Positions 1 through 7,267 of a stretch of DNA of 19,241 bases are shown one piece after another. The notes under the pieces are model-generated. The model was not told the origin of the DNA and did not search any database. It saw only the letters and a program-made list of their open reading frames with translations. How positions within the stretch are numbered: the first letter of the stretch is position 1; each line of letters opens with the position of its first letter. The DNA lies in assembly GCA_023300835.1 (NCBI GenBank), contig JALZVB010000246.1, positions 1-19,241 on the forward strand, in the 5' to 3' direction. The position numbers and the translations under genes were made by a program. Origin of the DNA: Saprospiraceae bacterium. Its GTDB lineage: Bacteria; Bacteroidota; Bacteroidia; Chitinophagales; Saprospiraceae.

Positions 1-36
1 GTGTACATCCTCAAAGAGAGAGTACTACCCTGTTCT

Positions 37-201
37 TCATACATCCAAGATCTTTTCTTCTGCCAGTTTTGAATACCCGATGTATCTTGTCATCTGCACC
101 CCCGTCAGGTTATATATAGTGCGACTTAGCCAATTACTACCATCACGGCCCTCTAGTCTAGGGAACTCGAAAAAAACGCAAAATTTTGAAAAATAATAAT
201 A
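37..201 (-). other. open reading stretch without ATG start, possible gene remnant
   Basis: Read on the minus strand, this stretch is open for 54 codons and stops with TGA at 39-37. The downstream half translates into protein-like text (RDGSNWLSRTIYNLTGV, then YIGYSKLAEEKILDV). There is no ATG except an internal one that leaves 18 residues, and an in-frame stop lies at 204-202. I do not recognise a family. It could be the decayed end of a gene, or chance in a leader region, since the next gene on the other strand starts at 221. I see no clear promoter for that gene in positions 1-220. Confidence 0.2.
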
Positions 202-220
202 TCAAACTAATATCAAAATA

Positions 221-1072
221 ATGAAGAATTTATTACTGTTTTGTGCTTTCATCTTAGCTACAGGTGTAATGACAGCGCAAGAAACTAAGAAATGTACGGC
301 TGCTGAGAAAGCTGCTTGTGCTGCCTCTGGCAAAAAATGTGCTAAAGGTAAAGCTTGTTGTGCAAGTAAAGCCTCAGCCTCTACGGATGCTACAACAGTT
401 GTTATGTCTGCTGAAGCGGTTGCAACACTAGCAAAAGAAGCTGCTGCTTCTGACACATCTATCGAAGTAAGAGAATGTGCTATGTCTGGTGCAGTGGCTT
501 ACTACCAAAAATCAGAATGTGCGACATCAGGAAAAGTAAGCATGAACGAAGTAAAATATTGTACTAAGTCTAATGCATTTGTAAATGCATCTCCTAGCGC
601 AGAAATGGGTAACCATGAATCAATAGTTGTTAAAATGACAGATACTGTTGAAGGAACTGAGAAATCAACTGGAGCTAAAAAAGCATGTTGTAAAGGTAAG
701 AAAGCATGTAGCAAAGGTGCTGCAAGTGCATCTACAGATAGCGCAACAAGCGTTATGTCTGCAGAAGCTGTTGCAACATTAGCAAAAGAAGCTGCTGCTG
801 CTGACACATCTATTGAAGTAAAAGAATGTGCTATGTCTGGTGCAGTTTCTTACTACCAAAAGAAAGAATGTGCGACATCAGGAAAAGTAAGCATGAACGA
901 AGTTAAGTATTGTACTAAGTCAAGTGCATTTGTAAATGTTTCTCCTACTGCAGAAATGGGTAACCAAGAAGCTAAGGTTATCAAAATGAATGAAACTACA
1001 GAAACAGCTGTAAAATCAACAGAGAAAAAAGCTTGTTGTAAAGGCAAAAAAGCATGTACTAAGAAAGGATAG
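221..1072 (+). CDS. secreted cysteine-rich protein with two tandem 117-residue units
   Basis: The function is unknown. Residues 1-20 form a Sec signal peptide ending TAQ, so the product is probably periplasmic or extracellular. The mature part is two near-identical units (about residues 44-160 and 161-277) with an offset of exactly 117 residues. Each unit has an Ala-rich helix-like start (VMSAEAVATLAKEAA), then three cysteines exactly 14 residues apart (C86/C100/C114 and C203/C217/C231), each opening a C-x-x-S step. Lys-Cys linkers bound the units: C40-x5-CC at the N-terminal side, CC-KGKKA-C after each unit. The mature chain has 17 cysteines and many lysines. Thiol-rich linkers suggest metal binding, a redox role or disulfide cross-linking, but this is inference. 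It is a single gene closed by its own terminator. The ATG at 221 is chosen because the signal peptide begins directly there. Confidence 0.85.
   Translation: MKNLLLFCAFILATGVMTAQETKKCTAAEKAACAASGKKCAKGKACCASKASASTDATTVVMSAEAVATLAKEAAASDTSIEVRECAMSGAVAYYQKSECATSGKVSMNEVKYCTKSNAFVNASPSAEMGNHESIVVKMTDTVEGTEKSTGAKKACCKGKKACSKGAASASTDSATSVMSAEAVATLAKEAAAADTSIEVKECAMSGAVSYYQKKECATSGKVSMNEVKYCTKSSAFVNVSPTAEMGNQEAKVIKMNETTETAVKSTEKKACCKGKKACTKKG
374..613 (+). repeat. tandem coding repeat, copy 1
   Basis: This encodes residues 52-131 of the cysteine-rich protein. It matches 725-964 at an offset of 351 bases (117 codons, in frame). Part of it is identical at DNA level: the stretch from 515 that opens GAATGTGCGACATCAGG recurs from 866. 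Such identity suggests recent duplication or gene conversion. Confidence 0.85.
725..964 (+). repeat. tandem coding repeat, copy 2
   Basis: This is the second copy of the unit at 374-613 and encodes residues 169-248. Differences are mostly conservative (R84/K201, S99/K216, N118/S235, A123/V240, S125/T242), and all three 14-spaced cysteines are kept. Confidence 0.85.
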
Positions 1073-1101
1073 TATTCTTACTTAAAACAAAAAAATATTA
1101 A

Positions 1102-1136
1102 AGCTCCTGATTCTAAAAAAATCAGGAGCTTTTTTT
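1102..1136 (+). terminator. Rho-independent terminator of the cysteine-rich gene
   Basis: A perfect 10-bp stem (AGCTCCTGAT at 1102-1111 with ATCAGGAGCT at 1121-1130) encloses a 9-base A-rich loop and runs into seven T's. It lies 30 bases after the stop codon. Confidence 0.9.
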
Positions 1137-1273
1137 ATGTGCCTGTATTAAGTACTGTTTCTATCAATTTATAATGATGTGGTAATAGTCATAAGGATTA
1201 TTGCACACTATTTATATTTATGTTTTTTATATATGTTAACTTGCGTTACAGCTAGTTTATAAACATATCACTG

Positions 1274-3259
1274 ATGTCAACCAACAAGAATAAAAAAGAA
1301 ACTAAGAAGGCTAAAAAACTCTCTAGACGAAAGCAACTTAAAGCAGATAGTGAGAATAATTTATCTAAGACCAAAAGAGATTTACAATCATATATATGTA
1401 TAGCAGTTATTCTGCTTATAACATCAGGATGCTTCTATACGAGTCTTAATAATGGATATGTTAACTGGGATGATGACAAAAACTTTGCTGAGAATGAGCT
1501 GATTACAACTATCAATGACAAGACATTTTGGGAAAACAGTAGCAAGATATTTAAGACACATGTCATAGGAAACTATAACCCGTTATCTATATTTTCGTTT
1601 GCAGTAGAGCAAAAGGTCTTTGGACTTGATCAACCTTATTATTGGCATCGTGACAATTTATTACTGCATTTAGGTTGTGTATTTTTTATCTTTTTTATTG
1701 GTAAGAGATTGGGACTTGGATATTGGGGGGCTAGTATATTGGCATTACTGTTCGGTATACATCCTATGCGGGTAGAGTCAGTAGCTTGGTTAACGGAACG
1801 TAAAGATGTTCTATATGGCTTTTTCTATCTAGCGGCTATGTTCTATTATATCAAAGGCAAACAAGTCGGGTTCAAGAAACGATACCTAGCAATAATAGCT
1901 GTTACATTTCTACTTTCCTTACTTTCCAAAGTACAGGCCGTTATACTTCCTATCTCACTCATCCTAGTAGATTATTACCTATCGAAAGATTCTAAAATCA
2001 CATTAAGAAGCATATTGACTAAATCGCCTCTGTTATTGGGTTCATTGATTATGGGGTTTGTAAACATTCATTTCTTGTCATTGAATGGATCAATTGGCGA
2101 GCAAGAGTATTCTGGTCTAGTAAGGGTTTTTATAGGTTCATTTTCGTTAGTAGTGTATTACATCAAGTCTCTTATTCCTTATGAATTGTCGCCACTGTAT
2201 CCTTACCCAGCACAAATACCGACATACTTCTATGTCTCGATTCTGAGTTTTGTAGCAACAGCTGCATTATTGATATACAGTTATATTAAGAAGTGGAATG
2301 TTGTTTTCTTTGGTGTTGGTTTTTTTATGGCCAATGTATTTTTACTCCTTCAGATTCTAGGTGCTGGCCAAGGATTTCTGGCAGATAGGTTTACTTATAT
2401 CGCATATATTGGTCTTTTCTTTATGTACGCTTATGGAATAGAAAAGCTCATAGCTATAAGACCAGTATTAAAATTGCCTATACTCATAGCAACAGGTTTT
2501 ATCTTAACTGCTTATGGCGTTATGACATTCAATCAGAATAAGATCTGGAAAGATAGCGGCACACTGTGGACACATACTTTGAAATATTATTCTAAGTCAA
2601 CTTTGCCATGGGGAAATAGAGCCAATTACTACAGAGACAACAAAGAAATAGCAAGAGCCTTACACGACTATAGTCAAGTGATCAGATTGGCCCCTAATAA
2701 AGCTGAACCTTATAATTCTAGAGCAAGACTGTACTTCAATTTTAATGAAAGGGATTCTTTACTCAAGGCACTGACTAATTATAATATGGCGATAAAGCTT
2801 GATCCTGGAAATGTTGAGTTTATAGTAAATCGTGGTGCTACGTATGCCAAATTAGGTGATGGCAGTAGAGCACTAGAAAATCTTAATGAAGCTGAAAAAG
2901 TAGATCCTTCATTTGCTAATATCTATCTCAATAGGTCTGTCATAAATAATGTCAATGGCAATTATCCTGCAGCATTGATAGATATAGATAAATACCTAAG
3001 TCTCAAGCCTAATTTCCCAGACATGTGGTATGAGAAGTGCAGATTGAATAATCATTTGAATAATCCAAGTGAAGGCCTAAAAGCTGCCAATCAAGCGATA
3101 GCTATGAACAATAGGAAAGGGTTATATTATTACGAAAGAGCGAATAGTTACTACAGACTAGGGCAATCTGCTTCAGCTAAAGGTGACATACAGGCAGCTC
3201 AAAAACTGGGGCATAAAGGTGATCCTGAAATGATAAATATGATCATGAGTAGTCAATGA
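1274..3259 (+). CDS. TMTC-like polytopic membrane protein with C-terminal TPRs (GT-C glycosyltransferase candidate)
   Basis: The N-terminal 35 residues are a Lys-rich cytoplasmic tail. Several transmembrane helices follow from about residue 40 to 425, then TPR-type helical repeats from about 450 to 655 (for example ALTNYNMAIKLDPGN and ALENLNEAEKVDPSF). Two motifs are typical of bacterial relatives of eukaryotic TMTC and PMT-like proteins: NWDDD at 64-68 in the first extracytoplasmic loop, where GT-C enzymes keep a catalytic acidic pair, and HPMRVESVAWLTERKDVL at 163-180. The family is thought to transfer sugars from lipid-linked donors to proteins, with TPRs for partner or substrate binding. 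The actual donor and acceptor here cannot be read from sequence. No glycan genes are adjacent, though a family 4 glycosyltransferase lies 3 kb away. The ATG at 1274 is the first in frame. Confidence 0.85.
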   Translation: MSTNKNKKETKKAKKLSRRKQLKADSENNLSKTKRDLQSYICIAVILLITSGCFYTSLNNGYVNWDDDKNFAENELITTINDKTFWENSSKIFKTHVIGNYNPLSIFSFAVEQKVFGLDQPYYWHRDNLLLHLGCVFFIFFIGKRLGLGYWGASILALLFGIHPMRVESVAWLTERKDVLYGFFYLAAMFYYIKGKQVGFKKRYLAIIAVTFLLSLLSKVQAVILPISLILVDYYLSKDSKITLRSILTKSPLLLGSLIMGFVNIHFLSLNGSIGEQEYSGLVRVFIGSFSLVVYYIKSLIPYELSPLYPYPAQIPTYFYVSILSFVATAALLIYSYIKKWNVVFFGVGFFMANVFLLLQILGAGQGFLADRFTYIAYIGLFFMYAYGIEKLIAIRPVLKLPILIATGFILTAYGVMTFNQNKIWKDSGTLWTHTLKYYSKSTLPWGNRANYYRDNKEIARALHDYSQVIRLAPNKAEPYNSRARLYFNFNERDSLLKALTNYNMAIKLDPGNVEFIVNRGATYAKLGDGSRALENLNEAEKVDPSFANIYLNRSVINNVNGNYPAALIDIDKYLSLKPNFPDMWYEKCRLNNHLNNPSEGLKAANQAIAMNNRKGLYYYERANSYYRLGQSASAKGDIQAAQKLGHKGDPEMINMIMSSQ

Positions 3260-3277
3260 TAAATTAGGCTTCTTTTT

Positions 3278-3315
3278 AAAATAGAGAGACTCAATTATTT
3301 GAATCTCTCTATTTT
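3278..3315. terminator. bidirectional terminator between convergent genes
   Basis: The left arm at 3278-3293 (AAAATAGAGAGACTCA) pairs with 3300-3315 (TGAATCTCTCTATTTT) with one mismatch and a six-base loop. It is flanked by A's on the left and T's on the right, so it can serve both the TPR membrane gene and the protease gene that ends at 3358. Confidence 0.8.
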
Positions 3316-3357
3316 AGTTTTGACATCAGACTTTAAATGGAAAGTTATTAAAAGACC

Positions 3358-4098
3358 TTAAGCTCTCGCATAAACCCTCACAACACTATCCATAAGGTAC
3401 TGACGATAATCTAGTGCATACTTCCTCATATTTCTCAGTTGCTGTTGCGTGAACTGATTCTGAGACCCATATGACATATGATTGTTGTCCTCATCATGCG
3501 CAGAACGCATACCTAAAGAAATTTTCTGTAGAATTGTCAATTCCCAAGGATGCTTAAGACCTAGAAAGTGACCCATCTCATGGACCAGTGTTTTACTATC
3601 TTCTAGACCATCATAGGCCATGAGTATTCTATCAAATTGTGGTGCACTGGTTGCGTAGTTATTCTGTCTTGCGCTCAGCATAGGTGTAAAACCCATCAAG
3701 GCTACATTTTTTCCTGGTTCGTTATAAGTATCAAATAAGAAGATGTTTATACCACCCGTTTTCTCAATATCTTTTATGATAGGTTGTAGGCTTGCTTCTC
3801 CGGCGTTATGTCTATAGGACTGATAGAGGTCTGGCAGAAAGGCATGGTTAGGATCCATAAATAATTCATCAAAGACAAAAGTTATTTCTCCTTGAAATGC
3901 CTTGTTGAGATTCTCGATATTCTCAAATATTTTTACGGTAATATCTTCATCGACTTTATCTCTACCCATCATGTACACATTGACATTCATAACTGGTAAC
4001 TCCTTAAATTCCATTTCTTCTTCGTGAGCAGTTCCTGGTAAGATCGCTAGACTGATAACTACAGCTAGGATTAGGCTCATTGATATCCATTTTCTCAT
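3358..4098 (-). CDS. secreted metzincin zinc metalloprotease, M43 (pappalysin/cytophagalysin)-like
   Basis: With the ATG at 4098 the protein has 246 residues and begins with a signal peptide (MRKWISM, a hydrophobic core, then LPGTA). The zinc site HEMGHFLGLKH is at 173-183, giving three His ligands and the catalytic Glu. A Met-turn NHMSYG follows at 206-211. Together these define a metzincin. The HPW after the third His and the domain size resemble M43 enzymes, but that assignment is by eye. It should act outside the cytoplasm on proteins or peptides. An in-frame GTG at 4131 would add eleven residues before the signal peptide and is less likely. No obvious propeptide or sorting domain is present, so export beyond the periplasm is unproven. 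It converges with the TPR membrane gene and shares its terminator. Confidence 0.82.
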   Translation of the reverse strand: MRKWISMSLILAVVISLAILPGTAHEEEMEFKELPVMNVNVYMMGRDKVDEDITVKIFENIENLNKAFQGEITFVFDELFMDPNHAFLPDLYQSYRHNAGEASLQPIIKDIEKTGGINIFLFDTYNEPGKNVALMGFTPMLSARQNNYATSAPQFDRILMAYDGLEDSKTLVHEMGHFLGLKHPWELTILQKISLGMRSAHDEDNNHMSYGSQNQFTQQQLRNMRKYALDYRQYLMDSVVRVYARA

Positions 4099-4605
4099 AA
4101 CTTTTGAGTTTAGTATTACAAAAATTTTCACCTCAGTATGCTGCGGTGGCGAGACGGATAATAAAAAGTATTGCTACATATAGATTATTTGCTGGGTTGC
4201 ATCCAGTCTGCCATCACCTTTTTTTGTGGTGTTCATGCTACTAGATTCTATTGTATTCATTGTTTTTCAAGAATATTAATTTTTGAGAATATCCCATTGG
4301 TGTTAGTATAACTGTAATCTGGAATAGAAAGTTGCCTTGGATTTGTTAATTAAGCAGAAAACATTCTAAAATATTTGCTAAAAGCGAAATATATAGTTGT
4401 TTATTCTGCCTTATACTTGTAGTGCCGTCAATTACAATGCCAGCAGAGTAGAACGAGAATTATTTAACTTATCGACTGTTTTTAAGAAAATAGATTGTAA
4501 TCAACTGATTATCATAAGGTTATACGTATGGTTGTCTTGAGTGACGACCAAACTTTAAGATACAACTGACAATTACTTTACATTACTTACTTATAAATTC
4601 GGGGT
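4099..4605. other. intergenic region between protease and symporter genes
   Basis: About 500 bases without a convincing gene. It must hold the protease promoter, but I find no exact minus-strand TAnnTTTG. A 28-codon ATG ORF lies at 4260-4174 on the minus strand, and a 48-codon open stretch without ATG lies at 4397-4540 on the plus strand; neither resembles a known protein. A short imperfect hairpin (GGTTGTC at 4530-4536 with GACGACC at 4543-4549) lies downstream of the symporter gene but has no T tract. Confidence 0.5.
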
Positions 4606-5979
4606 CTATGCCTTGAGTTTATTAAAATATATTTTGGCTGCAGCCAAAACCTTAGGGGCTAATAATATTGTGGCTAGCATAGTAGGAATGGCCATTATAG
4701 CAAATGATCCGTCTATGAAATTTATAATTATATCAAGAGATAGTGTTGCTCCAGCTAGTATGCTTGCCAAATAAAAATAGTTGTAATAATGCTTCTTATC
4801 GTCTCCTAATAGAAATGACATACACTTGCTGCCATAGTAAGCATAACTGAGTAATGACGAAAGACTGAAAATCACAATACATACAAGTAACAAATAGGGC
4901 CCAAAACCAGGTAGTGCAGCTGAGAAAGCGGCAGCAGTCAATGTAACGCCATTGCTTCCAGTGGTTTGCCATACGCCTGTGACGAGTATTGCTAATGCAG
5001 TAAGTGTACATACTATTATGGTGTCAATAAATGGTCCCAACATAGCTACAAGTCCTTCTCGGATAGGTTCTGATGTCTTGGCTGCCCCATGGGCTAATGC
5101 GGCAGTTCCTAGACCAGCCTCGTTAGAAAAAGCACCTCTTTTAATTCCTAATACAATCAATGCACCCAGTACACCACCGAACATAGGGTCACCCGTATAA
5201 TGATTAGCAGCAAAGGCGTCTGTGAAAATAAGGCCCAGATAATGAGGCACTTTGTCATAGTTAATAATCAATATAGTAACAACCGCTAAGAAATATAACA
5301 CCACCATTGTAGGTACAAGTTTAGCAGCGGTTTTACTTATCCGCTGCAATCCACCTATTACTACAAATGCTGTTGCAATCATAAGAATAATACCTATTAC
5401 TAAATTGGCTCCTGGGCCAGCAGGAAGACCATTAGGAACAAGAAGTATGTCTCTGATGGCTTGCGTCAACTGATTAACATTGAATGCGGGTAATGCACCT
5501 ATAAGACCAGCTAAACTAAAGAGTACAGCCAGAGGTTTCCATTTCTCTCCTAGTCCTTCAGTAATAAAATACATAGGGCCACCTTGGATTTCTCCAGCGG
5601 AATCTTTTCCTCTATATAGAATGGCTAGTGTACAGGTAAAAAATTTGGTACACATACCTACGATACCACTTACCCACATCCAGAAAACAGCTCCTGGTCC
5701 ACCTATAGAAATCGCTACAGCTACCCCTGCAATATTACCCATGCCTATTGTAGAAGAAAGGGCTGTCGTCAAGGCTTGAAAATGGTTGATCTGGCCTGGG
5801 TCATTAGGGTCGTCATATTTGCCACGAAGCACAGAAATGGCATGTCCAAAATATAAAAACGGTACAAACTGTGATCGTATCAATAAGTATATCCCTCCAC
5901 CTATCAGTAAAACCAATAGTGGCATCCCCCACATAAATGAGGAAAAAGCTGCGGCAATTTTTTCAATACGATCAATCAT
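4606..5979 (-). CDS. alanine/glycine:cation symporter, AGCS family
   Basis: A 457-residue inner-membrane transporter with roughly ten or more hydrophobic helices, matching the usual AGCS length. Family hallmarks are GGPGAVFWMWVSGIVGM near residue 93, IQGGPMYFITEGLG near 132, and the strongly conserved KRGAFSNEAGLGTAALAHG around 280-298 followed by a GPFIDTIIVCTLTAL segment. The family imports alanine or glycine, and in some members glutamine, with Na+ (or H+). The exact substrate cannot be told here. The gene stands alone, divergent from the glycosyltransferase, with about 155 bases between the two starts. The ATG at 5979 opens a typical AGCS N-terminus and no longer start is needed. Confidence 0.93.
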   Translation of the reverse strand: MIDRIEKIAAAFSSFMWGMPLLVLLIGGGIYLLIRSQFVPFLYFGHAISVLRGKYDDPNDPGQINHFQALTTALSSTIGMGNIAGVAVAISIGGPGAVFWMWVSGIVGMCTKFFTCTLAILYRGKDSAGEIQGGPMYFITEGLGEKWKPLAVLFSLAGLIGALPAFNVNQLTQAIRDILLVPNGLPAGPGANLVIGIILMIATAFVVIGGLQRISKTAAKLVPTMVVLYFLAVVTILIINYDKVPHYLGLIFTDAFAANHYTGDPMFGGVLGALIVLGIKRGAFSNEAGLGTAALAHGAAKTSEPIREGLVAMLGPFIDTIIVCTLTALAILVTGVWQTTGSNGVTLTAAAFSAALPGFGPYLLLVCIVIFSLSSLLSYAYYGSKCMSFLLGDDKKHYYNYFYLASILAGATLSLDIIINFIDGSFAIMAIPTMLATILLAPKVLAAAKIYFNKLKA

Positions 5980-6093
5980 CTGTCTAAGGTATGGATTTAA
6001 GTATAAAGTTTAATTGATTGAAACCATGGAAGAGAAATGATCTAATAAACTGAAGATTCTGAATATATTTGCCAATTACAATTTCTATGAGTT

Positions 6094-6120
6094 GACACTG
6101 ACTAGTTTTTTTGTAGTGTC
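6094..6120. promoter_or_regulatory. inverted repeat just upstream of the glycosyltransferase start
   Basis: GACACT (6094-6099) and AGTGTC (6115-6120) form an inverted repeat around a T-rich centre in the divergent intergenic region. A TTGACA hexamer (6092-6097) overlaps the left arm. It could be an operator or a weak hairpin, but six bases per arm may be chance. Confidence 0.25.
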
Positions 6121-6134
6121 CCAATATTAATAAC

Positions 6135-7256
6135 CTGAAAATAGCTGTAAACACAAGACTTCTTCTCCCTTCCCATATGGAAGGTATTGCTCGTTATATA
6201 TACGAGACCACCAAAGCTATGGTGCTTGCCCATCCAGAAGATGAATTCCATTTCTTCTTTGATAGGGCTTATGATAAGAAGTACGTTTTTGCAGATAATG
6301 TGATTCCACATGTTTTGTTTCCGCAAGCTAGGCACCCGTTGTTGTGGCATTTATGGTTTGAATATGCCGTTCCTAGAAAACTTAAGAAACTAGATATTGA
6401 TGTTTTTTACTCCGGTGACATGTACTTGAGCAAATCGACCATGGTTCCTCAATTACTGGTCAGCCATGACCTTAACTTTGTACATCAACCTGAATATTTG
6501 CAAAAAAAACATAGAGCTTATCTCAAAAAGAATATGCCCTTGTTTCATTCTATAGCAGATCATATTATCAGCGTATCTGATTATACCAAGTCAGATATTG
6601 TAAACCATTACGGGATTGATCCACAACGAATATCTGTTGCTGGTAATGCCACACCTGAGGGGTTTACACCTTTGGATTCAGAGCGCATTAAAAAAATAAG
6701 AGATCAATATACGGACGGGAAGCCATACTATATATATGTGGGTTCATTACATCCCCGTAAGAATATAGCTCGCTTATTGAAGGCATATGATTTATATAAA
6801 CAAGCCACTGGTTCTGACTACAAGCTTGTGATCTATGGTCGTAATGCCTGGGAGACCAGTGATATCAGTGAGGTATTGAAATCGCTAAACTATAAACAAG
6901 ATGTCATTTTCTTGAGTAACAATGAGCCACAGGTTTCTGATATAATGGGAGCTGCATTTGCGTTGACATATGTCTCGCTTTTTGAGGGGTTTGGTATTCC
7001 GATACTGGAAGGATTTTCTGCTGGAGTGCCTGTCATTACTTCTACAAGAACATCTATGCCTGAGGTGGCTGGTGATGCTGCTATTCTTGTAGATCCCGAA
7101 TCTACACAAGCTATTGCCAATGCTATGGTAAAGTTACACAGCGATGAAAAACTGAGATTCCAATTAATAGAAGCTGGACATCTGCAAAAAGAACTATTCT
7201 CTTGGGAGAAGACAGCAAAAACGATTTACAGTCAATTGAAAGGAATAGCTCGTTAA
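6135..7256 (+). CDS. glycosyltransferase family 4 (GT-B) with probable non-ATG start
   Basis: A GT-B enzyme of the GT4 type that transfers a sugar from an activated nucleotide donor, probably to a cell-surface glycan. From the CTG at 6135 it has 373 residues. The first strand reads KIAVNTRLLL, followed by the MEGIARYIYE helix, as in GT4 relatives. VSDYTKSDI lies near residue 147, the donor-domain start VGSLHPRKN at 202-210, and the E-x7-E region EGFGIPILE at 284-292. The first ATG is at 6177 and would delete the whole first beta strand of the N-terminal Rossmann fold. The reading frame is open back to a TAG at 6114-6116, with CTG at 6135 and ATT at 6126 as the only plausible starts. So this is either a rare start codon, a point mutation of ATG, or a sequence error. 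Its stop lies 11 bases from the end of the convergent peptidase gene. Donor and acceptor are unknown. Confidence 0.85.
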   Translation: MKIAVNTRLLLPSHMEGIARYIYETTKAMVLAHPEDEFHFFFDRAYDKKYVFADNVIPHVLFPQARHPLLWHLWFEYAVPRKLKKLDIDVFYSGDMYLSKSTMVPQLLVSHDLNFVHQPEYLQKKHRAYLKKNMPLFHSIADHIISVSDYTKSDIVNHYGIDPQRISVAGNATPEGFTPLDSERIKKIRDQYTDGKPYYIYVGSLHPRKNIARLLKAYDLYKQATGSDYKLVIYGRNAWETSDISEVLKSLNYKQDVIFLSNNEPQVSDIMGAAFALTYVSLFEGFGIPILEGFSAGVPVITSTRTSMPEVAGDAAILVDPESTQAIANAMVKLHSDEKLRFQLIEAGHLQKELFSWEKTAKTIYSQLKGIAR

Positions 7257-7267
7257 AAGCTCGATTT

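Noticed and set aside
1..220. tRNA gene or attachment-site remnant near 150-175 (CCCTCTAGTCTAGGG)
   Set aside because: Only a four-base-arm palindrome; no cloverleaf, T-loop or anticodon arm can be drawn.
502..1047. Two antisense ORFs (502-807 and 853-1047) with near-identical C-terminal ends
   Set aside because: They are antisense shadows of the tandem units in the cysteine-rich gene; their similarity comes from the repeat itself.
4397..4540. 48-codon open stretch in the intergenic region
   Set aside because: No ATG start, no recognisable motif, and length compatible with chance.
4530..4549. Hairpin as symporter terminator
   Set aside because: Seven-base imperfect stem with no T tract on the minus-strand side; too weak to call.
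6102..6350. 82-codon minus-strand ORF over the start of the glycosyltransferase
   Set aside because: It lies opposite the conserved N-terminus of a clear GT4 gene and shows no protein family features.
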